NCBI GenBank assembly: GCA_008931825.1
Contig: QXVZ01030831.1
Location: 1-31,206, forward strand
Length of the DNA stretch: 31,206 nucleotides
Direction of reading: 5' to 3'
From: Phallusia fumigata
Lineage: Eukaryota > Chordata > Ascidiacea > Phlebobranchia > Ascidiidae
Shown: in pieces, positions 1 through 12,400 of the stretch
How positions within the stretch are numbered: position 1 is the first letter of the stretch
Layout: every line of letters begins with the position of its first letter
Program-made: the position numbers and the translations under genes
Notes under the pieces: generated by a model
Told to the model about the DNA's origin: nothing
Seen by the model: only the letters and a program-made list of their open reading frames with translations
Database searches by the model: none

Positions 1-521
1 TGGTGAAAGAAAACATAGCGACACAATAACGCCAAAGCAGTGTTTTTCTACCTTTTTTGTGTACCACACACTAAAAAGCTAGGTACTTTAAAAACTCATC
101 CCCCCACACCCTCCAGAAGGCAAAATTCAAAATTAATTTAAGTAAATAGAATGGAATAGCCAATGGTAAGGAAACATTTAACCAAATTAATTATACAGGT
201 CGTTTAAAGAGATAAATGGTCATATTTGCTTAGTCGTTATATTCCGTTTTAACTGCCCAAAAGTCCCTCGCAACGCTCCCTTATCTCTCATTTATTCTCG
301 AGCGCCACTTAATGGCAGCAAACATATCCACGCTTTCGACACACTGCAATTTTTGCAACGCTGGAAGGAGAATCTAACACTTGAATACACAGAACTGAAA
401 TTTTACTCAATTTAATACAAATTACCCTCTTTGGTTTGGTTTGTTTCAAAGGCATTTAAATTTTTTGGGGTAAATTTAGAATTGTGTTTGAGCTGATTAC
501 AGTAAATAACTTTTATTAAAG
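1..521. other. Probable intron or upstream DNA of the glycosyltransferase gene
   Basis: No coding exon can be supported here. All reading frames are broken by frequent stops, and nothing resembles the N-terminal half of a glycosyltransferase. The first recognisable exon begins at 522 in mid-codon, so this stretch is most simply the intron before it. The missing 5' exons would lie left of the window. No repeat or regulatory site stands out. Confidence 0.5.
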
Positions 522-1866
522 GTTTCTAATTCTTGTCAAACATGGAGGAATTTATCTCGATTCAGATGTAATTGTTCTCAAGTCGTTGGACCCCCTACTT
601 CAATACCCTTTTACGATGGGTTTCAATGGACTGAGAAGCCTAAGTACGTGATATAAATATTTTGTAGGTGGCAGATTGGTTCTCATTATGTATACAAAAA
701 TATTGTGGCTTGGTCACAAAAACCTACTGATGGTAATCGCTTTGGATCAAAATCATAGTAAACAAGTTGCGACAAGCACAGAAGCATATGTTGAAGAAAC
801 AAAATTAGTGAATGATTTAGTTTTTGTAAATTGATCGTGTTATCAAGACCATGTAGGCTACTAATATTTGCCGGTTGTCAAAAATTCTGATCAACCTAAA
901 GCTTGTACACTGGCGCTCGAATGCTGGAGAAAAAATTGTAGTCAAATTTTTAATATTCAGTTTTACTTTTTGCAGGTGCTGGTGTGGTTCTGTCGGAGCC
1001 GAATGCAACTTTTCTCAACGAGATTTTGAACGGTTACAAAAGCCTCACTAAGGCAAGTGATCAATTGCAAACACAACAGTTGTCAAAAAATTTAAAAACG
1101 TTTATGTTTCTTTTATAGATCAACAAAATGTCGGCATACTTTAGCTGCGTTAGGCCGAGACTTCTGGCGGTAAGTCGTAAAGATCTTCCAATCCACGTCG
1201 AAGACACGTCAATTCAACGACCGAACGTGTGGGTTGATAAGACATCAGTATCTCTTGCCAGTTACAATTTAAGCAACAACTACATGCTGCACATCCACCC
1301 ACGGCAGAACGCCGAGCGCTTTTCTAAGGTGAACAGAATGGTTTCTGTATGTGATTTTATAACCTTTTGCATTCTGTTAAAGAAACATAACTGTTAGAGA
1401 AATTGTACATAGGCCCCGTGAGTACATTTTTATTGCAAACGTTTTGACAATCGTTGTTGTCACCATCAGTGCACAATGATAACGGCTTAAAATCGTGCGT
1501 TACATACACAAGTGAGGTAAAAATAAAAAAGTGACGGAATTAGTGACGTCATGAAGTAACGGAATGGATTTAGATAAAGGTGTGAGGGACGTCAAGATGA
1601 AAAAAATGATTCTTCATCAAACCACTCTTGAAATCCGTATCTTGTGTTCCTACTTTTACATTTAACGAAGTAATACATTTTCGCAGGATTTTCTCGACTG
1701 GGGGATTGATGATGTGCGGGTTCACGACTCCACATATGGGGCGGCCGCTAGAGCAGCGCTTTTTGGGACACAAGATCTCGTGTTTCTACGTGGGGAAGAA
1801 GCTCTTGCTGAGGACAGGGGACCTCTAGAAACGATAAAATTTATTTCACATCTAGAAACATTATAG
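522..1866 (+). CDS. Alpha-1,4-glycosyltransferase-like protein (A4GALT/A4GNT type), 5' partial
   Basis: This is the C-terminal part of a Golgi glycosyltransferase with the sugar-binding DXD region. Exons are 522-643, 976-1052, 1119-1346 and 1687-1866 (stop TAG at 1864-1866). The first exon encodes KHGGIYLDSDVIVLKSLDP, the hallmark of the A4GALT/A4GNT family: LDSD supplies the DXD motif that binds the metal and nucleotide-sugar. Exon 2 gives GVVLSEPNATFLNEIL. Exon 3 gives IHVEDTSIQRPN and NNYMLHIHPRQN. The last exon gives HDSTYGAAARAALFG and closes the protein. Reading frame is continuous across all three junctions (phases 1, 0, 0). Intron 2 needs a GC donor (AAG/GCAAGT at 1053). Family members transfer galactose or N-acetylglucosamine onto glycolipids or glycoproteins; which sugar or acceptor applies here cannot be read from the sequence. 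The N-terminal membrane anchor would lie in exons outside the window. Confidence 0.8.
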
Positions 1867-3413
1867 AAAAAAGTCACGTTTATGTATTGTACCTCATGTA
1901 ACATTACCGCATGCAACATGATCATAGCTTGCTGCGATTTGCAAAGGGCTGTTGGACCATAGATACCATGTAGGCTATGTATTTTATATGCTTGGACATA
2001 CCAGAGTTTTAGATTTTCTCGAATTCTGGTGATTTTCGTCTACGTTTTGCAATAACTAAAGGATATTCTTATTTCGATCGTACTGTGCAATACAAAACTT
2101 GTTTAACATTTTTGTTTCAGAACTATTGTGAATCCTTTTTACCAGTCTAAGCAGTTTGAAGATGGTTTTGTACAGAGTATATCTCGTTTTGTTCGGCCTG
2201 CTGGCGTCCTATTTTTTTAAAAAAGTGGCACGCCTTATGACAAAAACAAATTATTTCTGTAATCTGTCTAAAACTAAGTTAATTTTATTTTAAAAACTTT
2301 CTCGCTAAGACTTCCTTTACTTTCCGACCGAGCTTTAAAAATAATTAGCACTTGCGACACCTAGTAACACAAGCGCGAAATATGAATTTGTGTTATCTTT
2401 TGGGATTTAAAGTTTTTAGTCCATGCCTTAAAACAGAATAGTGTAACGTAAGTTAGTTAATAAATTTTGTCATATCGGTGGTAGCGTAACTGTTCCTTTG
2501 AAATGCCGAGGTATAGACAAGCAGGCTTGGTAACGTGTTTTTTTACTTATTGGTGCACTACAAACACTATTACTGTGGTTCGTTATGGAAAGTGTTGAGT
2601 GCAAATTTGGTTGTCTTGCAGTGATTGGTTTGCGAGATATTTGGGTTGAAAGTGGGCACTTTTTTGTTTGCTGGGTCGTTTTCACGCTGTTTGCTCAAAG
2701 AACTCAGGTGTTCGTAACCTTTTTTGGTTGGTGTCAGTCTGTCAGAGTCAAATTTGAAACCTAAAGTTCGTAAGGAGGCATGTAAATTTTAATAACGACC
2801 TCTTACATGATATCATCTGAACAAACTATTATTCCAGGTATCCTTATAAAACTGCGATGTGAATTGCTATTGATGATAGAAACCTGAAGGCTTGAAGAGT
2901 AAAAAATTGTGCTTTTAGCGAGAAAAAGTTAAAATCAGTTTATTGAGAATTGCACAAAGGATAATTAAGAGTTTGAGAAGTTTTACTCTTAGCCCCCAAG
3001 ACCTTATAGTCATATCCCATTACTCAATTATTTTCCTAACTGTAACAAGTAACACCTTGTGTCTTGTGAGAGTCTAGAAACATGAAAACTCACCCACATT
3101 CTCGCCCCGGACTTACACTTGTCATGTATGGCTTGATTCAAATTGAAATCGGTTAGAAATGTGAGTGACAGATTATAAAAACAGAAATTACCTTATAGGT
3201 GTGCATAACATTTTGTGGTAATCTCAGCTGGACAGATCATATAAAATGTAGTTATTTTAGTTATTTCGGTTTCTGTTTGAATTTTATCATTGTCATTTTA
3301 TTTCAAGGATTTGGTTTCTCTAAATATAAAGTTAGATTAGTTTGGTCCCAGATTGTCTGGTACCACAAGGCTAATTTTTGCATTTGTTGATTATTTACTG
3401 CTTGAAAGCAACT
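1867..3413. other. 3' UTR and intergenic DNA before the DEPDC1 gene
   Basis: This stretch holds the presumed 3' UTR of the glycosyltransferase gene up to about 2480, then roughly 0.9 kb of AT-rich DNA that should contain the DEPDC1 promoter and 5' UTR. No open frame here resembles a protein, and the short open frames on both strands look random. No clear TATA box or tandem repeat was seen. Confidence 0.5.
2459..2464 (+). terminator. Candidate poly(A) signal of the glycosyltransferase gene
   Basis: There is a canonical AATAAA about 600 bases after the stop codon of the upstream gene, followed by T- and GT-rich DNA. It is the first AATAAA downstream of that stop. The hexamer is common in AT-rich DNA, so this is only a candidate. 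Confidence 0.35.
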
Positions 3414-6400
3414 ATGATTTCATCTGGCAATATTCCACATGGACCGTATCGGGCAACTAAACTGGTAAGAAAATGTTAAAAAAGCAATACATTCAAAGAT
3501 TTGCATGAACATATTGAGACAAAGTGTTGAATTCATAAAAACTGGTAAATTCAATAGTTTAATAAAAACATAACATCCAAAGAACTTGTATGTAGTAAAC
3601 GTATTGATTTGCAAAACATTTCAACATTCGCAAATCTTTATGCACTGATGACTGGGGTTCCCTCCTGGGAATGTTTCGACGGGAAATTCCCAGGTTTTCC
3701 TGGCAAAATTATGGGCTTGTATCATTGCAAAAAGTGATGCTATGTGACAAAACCTGCTAAATAGGATGTTTGGACCTAACATAAACTAATTTTAGTCATC
3801 GCAATGATGTAATTAGTGTCGAAAATATTGGAACATTTTTTGTTGGGATCCTGGGACTCCCGGAATTTTTTTTTTTATCTTCGGAATCCTGGTAATGAAA
3901 AAATCCGAGAAATAAAGGAACCCTAATCATGACATGAGTGATGATCAAAACATTTGCAATACAATGTATTTAATACATACAAGTTCTCTGGCAGTCATGT
4001 TTTTGATAAAGCAACTCTTTAAGTTTGTGTCTTGTGGTTCAAACTAGTTTGCTGGCTTTTTAAATATTTTGTAAATGGTGCCAGATTTTATACTATTTCT
4101 GCACAATTTTTCTCTGCTTAAGATCTACAAAATGTGCTTTGTTTGTGTAGTGGAATGAAGTTGTTCGACTATTTCGTGCTGGAATTCCAACAAAGAAACA
4201 TCGCCATCTGCTAAAGTCATATGATGACTGCTTTACTGCAACTGAAGCTATTGATTGGCTACATGCATTGCTGAAGGCAAACAGAAACTTTGGACCACAG
4301 GTAGCTCTATTTTATGACAATTATGTTGATCATCTATCTAGTTATGTACTTAGCCCAAGGAATGTGCTTTTAAAATGCTAAAAGAAATTGTTTGTTGTGA
4401 ATTTAAGCTTCATCACAAAACCATACATTTCCAAAAGTTGACTTGGAAACATTTTATGTTTCAAGACAAAAAACTATATATTGTTTGTGTGACAAAATAA
4501 TATTCTAAGTTTGTTGGTGAGGTATTCTGGCATTAAAACACAAGAAAACGCATTTAGGTGACAAGACAACAAACGATTCAACTGCTGCAGAAATTTTTGA
4601 AAAATCGTGTATTTGAAGATGTCCATGGAATGTGGGGATCTGAAGACTTTTCAGACAACAACCAACTTTACAGGTTAGAATCTTAACAAATTGACATTAA
4701 GAACACTGAGTATAACACAGTACAGAACTTCTGACGGGCACAATGGCAACTGATGCAAGAACTTAAAAATGTTATTAGAAGTGTATGAAAGTTTCATTGT
4801 ATGCCTGTATTGTAAATCAAGTTCAGGGAACAATGAACAAAAGAATATTTTAGACTTGGATATCAAAAAACAATTGAAGAAATATTGAAAGGCTGCATCA
4901 TTGTTGATTTTACAACAAGTTGTTTCTAAATTATACATCTTTTTAACCCAACTTCCATATAACAGTATCTGTTGGTCCAGGGTTCCTGCACAAACCAAAA
5001 CGAGGTCTGTGTTAATAAAACATTTTGGAAGCTCAGATTTAATAAAATGCTACCCATCACATGCTTAAGGAGTTTACCAGAAACAAAAAAAAATGGAACC
5101 AAGTTACTGAATTCCAGATTTTTAAAAACAGCGATGCTCTTAAACCTAATTAATATCCCTATTTTAGATTTCCTGCTGCTGAAAGTCCATCTATGTCGAT
5201 CAGACAGCCACTTGCATTGATTCCCACCAATACAAGGAAGATGGATGAAAAAAAGGGGATCAGAAGAAACACATCAAACCTTTTCAAATCAACTCCAAAT
5301 CTCTCTAAGGTTGGAATGATGTACATTACTAATATGTCTTGACCTACAAATAAATATGTTTATAAAAGTGCATAAAATTATGTGTATAAATGCTCTGTAA
5401 AGGACAAGCACTTGGTGTAGTCTATTTTAAAAAGTGTTTTAATTGCAATCTTATGTAAATTCCCAAATTTACAAGATTTAATTAATTGCAAAATAAGAAA
5501 AAAATGGTAAACATACATGTTGAGAATTTTTTTTAGAACTCTGGCAGTTCTTGTAATTACACCTTTGTGTTAAGAAGCCAGGCATAATTGCTTACTAATT
5601 TTGTTCCATTGTTTAGATTTCACCTTCCTTTGTATTTGGCCAAGACAATGGACTGGTGCAGGATACAAGGAGCTGTACTCAGCTGGACAGTTCAAACGAC
5701 CAACAAGAATCACAATTAACTCCACAGGAAATGGGGGAAGTTTGGAAATCGTCACTACTTGTGTGGTAAGTTGTAATATGATCAACTTTTTTTGTCCAAA
5801 TATATCGAAAAAATATTAAAAAAGAATATCACCATTTTTTAAGTATCACATTGTCAAGAGTTAAGACTACTGTTAAAATAGTATGTTCTTTTTTTTTTGT
5901 ATGTTACTTTGTTTTGAAGCAATGGAATATGTTGAACTTGGCATTTATTTCAGCAACATTTCTTTACAGTTGCCTGTGCTTACATTACTTATGTCTCAAG
6001 GGCCTTTTGCACTGTGTTGTGCAGGCTATTATTAATGCTTCATATTTTGTTTCAGTAGGTCAGCAAACTCACTATTTAATGCTCACTTCAAAATACTTTT
6101 ATTACCTTTACAGTCTAAGACGTGTGCTTCATCTGGAAAATGCCAATGACATCTTCCCTGGCAAGAAACTAAATGCAGAATGGATTGAGCACAATGCTAC
6201 CCAGATGGCGGCATCTGGTGTTGTTCATGTGAAGGCTGAAGAGGAATTGCCGTGTTGGTTACTTAGTGCCATGAAATGCTTGGCTGGATGGCCGGACTCG
6301 ACTGATTCGGGGTTACCTAATTATGAAGGTATGAACATTCCATATAACCGATGCAATACAATACCAACAAACTGCACAAATATTGAGAAACTTAGACCCC

Positions 6401-9400
6401 AAAATTGTCCCCGATTTTGTGTACACTGGCTACACTATCTAAATTTAGATCTTGTGCTCATGATGTGAAATTACATGAATTTGATTAAAAACAGAAAGAA
6501 CCATTGCATAACGAAACATCATATTTCACTGTTGATGACAATAGTTTTATTCATACTGGAATAAAATGGTATAAAATGGCCGAAGTATCTACTATTCCAT
6601 CAGCAAATTCTCAATTGATTGAAGCTAGTGAACTACTATTTGAGTCCTTGTCTTATTATCCTGAATTTTACTGTTTTCTGCTATTGTTCTAAGGCAAGAA
6701 TCACATTACTGTGTAAATTTTACAGCAGTGTTTGAAAAGTGAAGCTATAATACTGGTGTTTGATAAGTTTATTTTGCAACTAGTGATTTAAAAAATACAA
6801 CATTTCAAGGTTTTGAGAAGGATGTGTTCAAAGCCATTTGGGAATATTTTCGTGCGATGCCTGATGCACTGACTACTCACGACCTTTTTGAAATTTTCAC
6901 AACTCTTTTGGTGCGAGGAGAACTTCTGGATGAAATGTGCCGTGGTCATAACCACACTGTAACCATTGAAAGTGAGGATCTCAATATGGTATTCTGTGGG
7001 AATATAGTCTAAGCTTTGGGGTGTCTCTTGTTCAGATCTGGGCATTGTGCGTTGACTCTGACCAGCCTGGTAAAGCTAATTTGGTATCACAAAATAAACA
7101 CATATGATTGAATCAATGGCGTTTTTGATTGGCAACCACTTTTTCGTTGCTTAGCCATAACATATACTCTTACCAGCTTGCCAAAAAAATGCTGTTTACT
7201 GCTTGTTGTAAAGAAATATAATAAATATTAAAATTGAGTTTTAAGCCTTTCGGTTCAGCCCTCCACAATATTTTCTGTTTGTGTGGCCCCATGGAAAAAA
7301 TAATTGCATCTTGTCTGTCTTGAGTATTTAAATATAATTTGCCGAAGTTTTGAAAACATTGTGTAAGTTAAAATCTACTGGGTCAAAAATTGCAATTCAT
7401 TTGCTATGTCGGGTATTTCCATTCATTTCTGGTAACTTTGCACCAGGCACGTATTCAATTAACAATATCGGTTCAAAATATCAGGTTTGCAACCAAATCT
7501 CCAATCTGAGTCAGAACTGGATAAAATCCACAAGAAACTGGTTCAGGCCCAAATGCGGCATAAAAACATGGCGGTGAGAAGACAGAAGAGTGGAAGAAGA
7601 GGAAAAAAGCTGTTTAATGGCGACGGTATATTTTGTTCCCCACTAATATATAGAGATGGGGCAGGTAACTTTGCAAGTTGCCTACCAAAGCTGTAGATGT
7701 GATACCTTACCTTGATAAACCAATTTGTACATACACTTTTATAGAGTTAGCTCGTTGAAAAATGTAAAAGTTGTACCTGGGGACTGTGGGGATATGCAGA
7801 TTCCAGGTAAAAAGGGTAACAAATGTTCTGTTACATTACAGAAGATGTCAGTGAGTTGAAGCTGTGTCCAAGACACGCTGAGATGGAAGCAAACAACAAT
7901 CATAGCGTTCGGTTCCAAAGGTGAGCTTACATTATGTACATGTACTTCCTGCCTTTCTTCCTTAAAAAAATCTGTACAATTGGCCATGTGACTGGCAATA
8001 CCTGGTGCTCATCTATCAATATGGTAGTTGTTAAATTTTTATTTCACTTTTGATCTTCCAATAGTATGTTCTTTTTTGTCAAATCATGACATAGACTTGT
8101 TTGAACATTTCGTTTTGATGTGCAATATTTTGCAGTTTTTAGTTAAACACCAAGCAATATTTTTAATAGTTGCCAAAGCAGGGCCATTGAAAAAGGCAAT
8201 GCCCAGCCTTGGTACCGGCTAAACTTAGAATATAAAGGAATGTTGTGACAACAGTCAAAATTGTTTTGTACCACAGCAACTTTAATTCTTATACGATCAT
8301 GCAAGCTTGGCAGATAACTTGTAAATGATCAACTGTGACAATATATACTCAACAAATCTGTTAATTAGTGTGGCTATTTGCTGTGAATGAAAATTGTCAC
8401 ATCTTACGCACTCAACGACTGTACAGGCCAGCTACAAAAAACGTGCAGGCGAGCCCCCTATTTGAGAATCCTAATCTGAAATAGAGCAAAACAAGTCACA
8501 CTAAATGCCCACAGACTAATCGTTTGATTTTGTTGCATAGAAATCCTAGTTTGAATGATAATTCTATGAGAAGAAGAATGAGTGGAATAATGGATGATCA
8601 TTTTCAATCCACTCCAGCTCTTGATGTACTCGATGAGGATGCGTCATTTCATTTTTCGCAGGAGCAAATTCCCATCCGCAGGTTAACATTTACCACCTAA
8701 GAATTGGACAATACAAACCTGTAAACTTGAACTTAAAAATGTACAATAAAGTTGTTGGGGTATAGATTTAAAGTGATAATTTAATAGTAATTGGCAAAAA
8801 TGTTATTGGAAAAAATTGCCAATTGATTGCTGTTTTTTGCTATGACATGTGTGTACATTTTATGTCACAAGTAGTTTTTGTTGAACCATTCGTTTAAATT
8901 CAAGATTGCAAATGGTTTTTGTGACAACTTAAGCAGTCAAAATAGCACATCCACTATTTTACTGCAACTACCATTCCACTTTATTCAACTATTTCGTACA
9001 GGCAAGTTCAGATTCCCCAAACAATCAACAGCAACCACAACATCGCAGCTTCATTACCAGAACTCCGGGTTTCAGAACACCATGTTTCCGGCAATGACGA
9101 TAACGGTGAAAAAGAAAACTATGTTAATCTCAGTTTCCAGCACAAAGCATTTCAAGCACCTGCTACCACAGGTAAGTGTTTTCAATTGTTTTTGTACAGT
9201 TAAGCTGAGGATAAGTTGTTTTGTTTTGTAGACTTTTTATAATGGCTGCCNCCTCTTGCGTTGTTAAATGAACGAAAAGAAATTTACGTCGCATGCCTTG
9301 CACGTGTTTGGTGTAAACCAGTCATAATGAATCCAGGAAATTTCTGGGGTGGCAGTATAGACTTTTTATAATGGCTGCCGACCCAGAAATTTTCAGTGGG

Positions 9401-12400
9401 GTGGCCGCCACCCCGGAAATTGACGCCTATGCTTTCAACAAGCAGGCCATAAAAACTGTTGAATAATTTACATTTGAAAGCTGTACCCTTAAATATTTAC
9501 TTGGAATTTATGAGGTAAAATAAATTCCCTGAACATCTTCAATGATATTAAAGTCTGACTGTCTGGGAAAGCCCAGCAGATTGCATGTGATTGAATCTTA
9601 AAAAAAGATTTGGTTGATTTGTTGGGTAGCAACAATTAGGGCAATGCCAATCATCAAAAACATCGATGCTTCTTTCTAATTGGTTGGCCTAGTTTTAATT
9701 TTGGAATTGTGTCCATGGTAAGCACGACTTACAGTGCTGTGTTTACTTCTTTGTTTCAGCATTCCAGCACGAGCCATTATTGGAAGAAGGGCCAGGAGAG
9801 GAACAAGAAGAGGACATATTCTCCTCTGTCGAAGATCTTCTTTTTAACATGAGCTATACTATGAGAAACGAACTGGAGCTTGAACTAATGGCTGAAAACG
9901 ATGAAGATCAACTTCAAGTTAAAGAGGAACTCTTCAGTCCTCCTTACAGAACAATGAAGCCTCTTCCAAAAGACTTAACGACGTTAAACAGTCACTCCAC
10001 ACCCTTTAAGGACCCAAACATTCAACAACAATTTAGAGATGGAGTTCATGAGAAGATACCATCTCCAACGGATGTGTTTCCTGGATCCGGTGATCCCTAC
10101 ATGGAGATGTTGCCTCGGAAGATGAGGTCTCAAGTGGAGAAGAAAAAGAAGAGCCCACCACCATCTGCATTCGATATGTACAACAAGATGAACCAGGGGA
10201 AAAAAGAAAAACGGTATCAAAGTTTGCCGAGACTTGCAAATCAAGTGGAACCCGCCGCTGTGGTTGGAAGGGTTTATTCTGTTCGAGATGCGGGTGAGCC
10301 CTTAACTTGTAAATTCATCACTTGCCTAAGTAGGGTTTGGCGTTTTTTCCAGGAGAAAAAGGAAATTTACGACATTTTTGCGTTCAATGCAACCTTACTA
10401 GAAATATAAGGGCAAACAATCAATTTAGTCTATTCATTTCTGCTACTTTTGTTAAATTTGGAATTTTAGCATATAGTTTCATTCGCATATCGTGAAGCCC
10501 ACGCTTGCAAGTCATGTACCTCAAGTGTTTTAGTGCTTTTTATTGATAAACTTCAATAAACAATTTCTCTGGTTCAGAAAAACGACACAACACCAAGCTT
10601 CGCACTGACAGCGTTCGTTTGACGCGATCCCGTCCCAAATCTGACATCATCGAACGACGGGAAGTCCCCCCAACCGAAAGCGAGCAATCCACTGTGAATG
10701 CCCACCACATCAAATCCCGCATTATGAGACTGCCCTACGTTTCTGTCGGCGTCGGTGACCGATCGATTACGGCTCCCTCAATGAGCGACGTCGCTGGAAA
10801 GTTTGCTCGCCTGAGCAGGTGAAGTGAATATGAAATCCAGTTTAAATATTTACGATTTATTGAGACAAATAGAGTCAATTAGGGCAGAGCTTCCCAAACT
10901 GGGGTGTCAGCGCGACGAATTTTGTGGGTCGCAAGTATATACCAATTTCCCACAAATTGTCGTAATCTCCGTCTTTTTGAACATTTGCCTTGATTTAATG
11001 GGTGAAGTTTTCTAACATTGGCATGCGAAAACTGCGCAAAATAAATTAATATTTGATTTTGCCTTCTTGTAGTACCCCTTAACAAAAGGTATGTTTTGAA
11101 CTGCTTTTTTCCGTAAAACGTTTAGAGTCGCAGAAAAACTTTAGAAATCGAAAGGAGTCGCAGACCAAAAAGTTTTGGGGTCCTGAATTAGAGGTTACGT
11201 TTCTGTGACTTAAACCTGGTGCTTCTGTGACGTCACGTGACGTAACACTGCTACTGTGACGTCACTTAAAAGGGTGGGGCTATTACTGCCATTGTTCCGA
11301 ATCAGGGATTAGCAACCCCTGGTGATTATTCACACGAGGTGTTTATTCATGAGGACGCCAAGTGATTTACGATTTCATATTTCAATATTTTATTTTGAAG
11401 CCAAGTTAGGCGTCTTTGATTTTTACCTTTAAATGCCGTATAACTGCAGAAACGAGCTACAGAGAGCACGTGTACGATTTAACGCAGAAACATGAAGCAG
11501 TGACGTCATTAACACGTCACGCGAAGAGATTGAGATTTAACAAAATTTGTAAACTGGCAAGCTGCGTTCAAAAAGTTGCTGACCCCTGTTCTGAATAGTA
11601 ATGTTCATTTTGAAAGCAAAAATATAATATTTCGCCATTCACATTTATTTTTATTGTTTTTTAGATCTTACAGCAGTCTTCATCCCCGTAGGACGCGACC
11701 ACCTCAATCAGTCGCTTCAACCTCAAACCTTCAACCTATGAATACGTCACTGTTACGTCACAAAAGCGTCAGTCGTCCAAACGTCTCCGTGCCCAGCGAG
11801 CCCCAATCTCCGCTCAGCGCGGCCCTGGATTTGGCGCGCAAGCAGCGCGTTGCTATTGGTTGGTTTTGCAGTGATAAGAAAATATGTTGTTCAGCGTCGT
11901 AGCATGTACTGAAATCTTCGTTTAAATCTTTTAAGGCGAGCAACGAAATGTGAGACCTCATTCATCTGAAGCGTTTCAGTTATGTCTGCTGCTTCTGCCG
12001 CCCGCTCATAGAAGGTAAATGTTCGTTACAGTGTTTGAGTTTGTAGTGTAGAGGGTGCATTTTATCTTGCTTAAGCTCGGGGAACGTCACGCATATGTAT
12101 GACGTAACAATGTTTTATCCGCCATAATGTTTTTCCTTTAAAACTAAAATGAATGAGAGCGTTTAATGAGTTTTGCGTCGACTTTTTTGAACGTCTCCTT
12201 ATCATAACACGATGTTCAGCAGGCTGTAGTCGACACCAAGCATTAAAAGTGGCCATGCTTGGTTGATTCGACTCATCCTTTCATAACAGTCAATATTCTT
12301 ATGTGCAGAAAGTTTTACCGAGGCTGTGTAGCGTAGTTGGCAAGCCACAACCCCTTGACATGGTTTGGTTCGAATACCACCGAGACTAGATGTTTTTAGC

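Noticed and set aside
4675-4998. A 107-codon minus-strand frame in DEPDC1 intron 3
   Set aside because: It lies opposite a well-supported intron, has no recognisable motif, and is expected by chance in AT-rich DNA.
5851-6468. A 205-codon open frame on the + strand
   Set aside because: Only 6114-6328 of it is coding, as DEPDC1 exon 6. The part before is intron with a polypyrimidine tract and the part after is intron read-through from a clear GTATGA donor.
6989-7012. DEPDC1 ending at a stop at 7010-7012, or splicing from a GTATTC donor at 6989
   Set aside because: The first would truncate the protein before its conserved C-terminal block, which is found in frame at 11936-13063. The second puts exon 8 out of frame and gives a stop. 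The GTGAGG donor at 6972 keeps frame.
7485-10818. A separate gene between two halves of DEPDC1
   Set aside because: All exon phases chain from the RhoGAP-like part through to the C-terminal DEPDC1 block, and no start codon context or poly(A) break is needed. It is kept as one gene but flagged for testing.
11859-11902. Read-through of DEPDC1 exon 14 to a stop at 11902
   Set aside because: Splicing at 11859 joins in frame to the exon encoding [16 protein letters not shown], a recognisable DEPDC1 block. The read-through residues look random.
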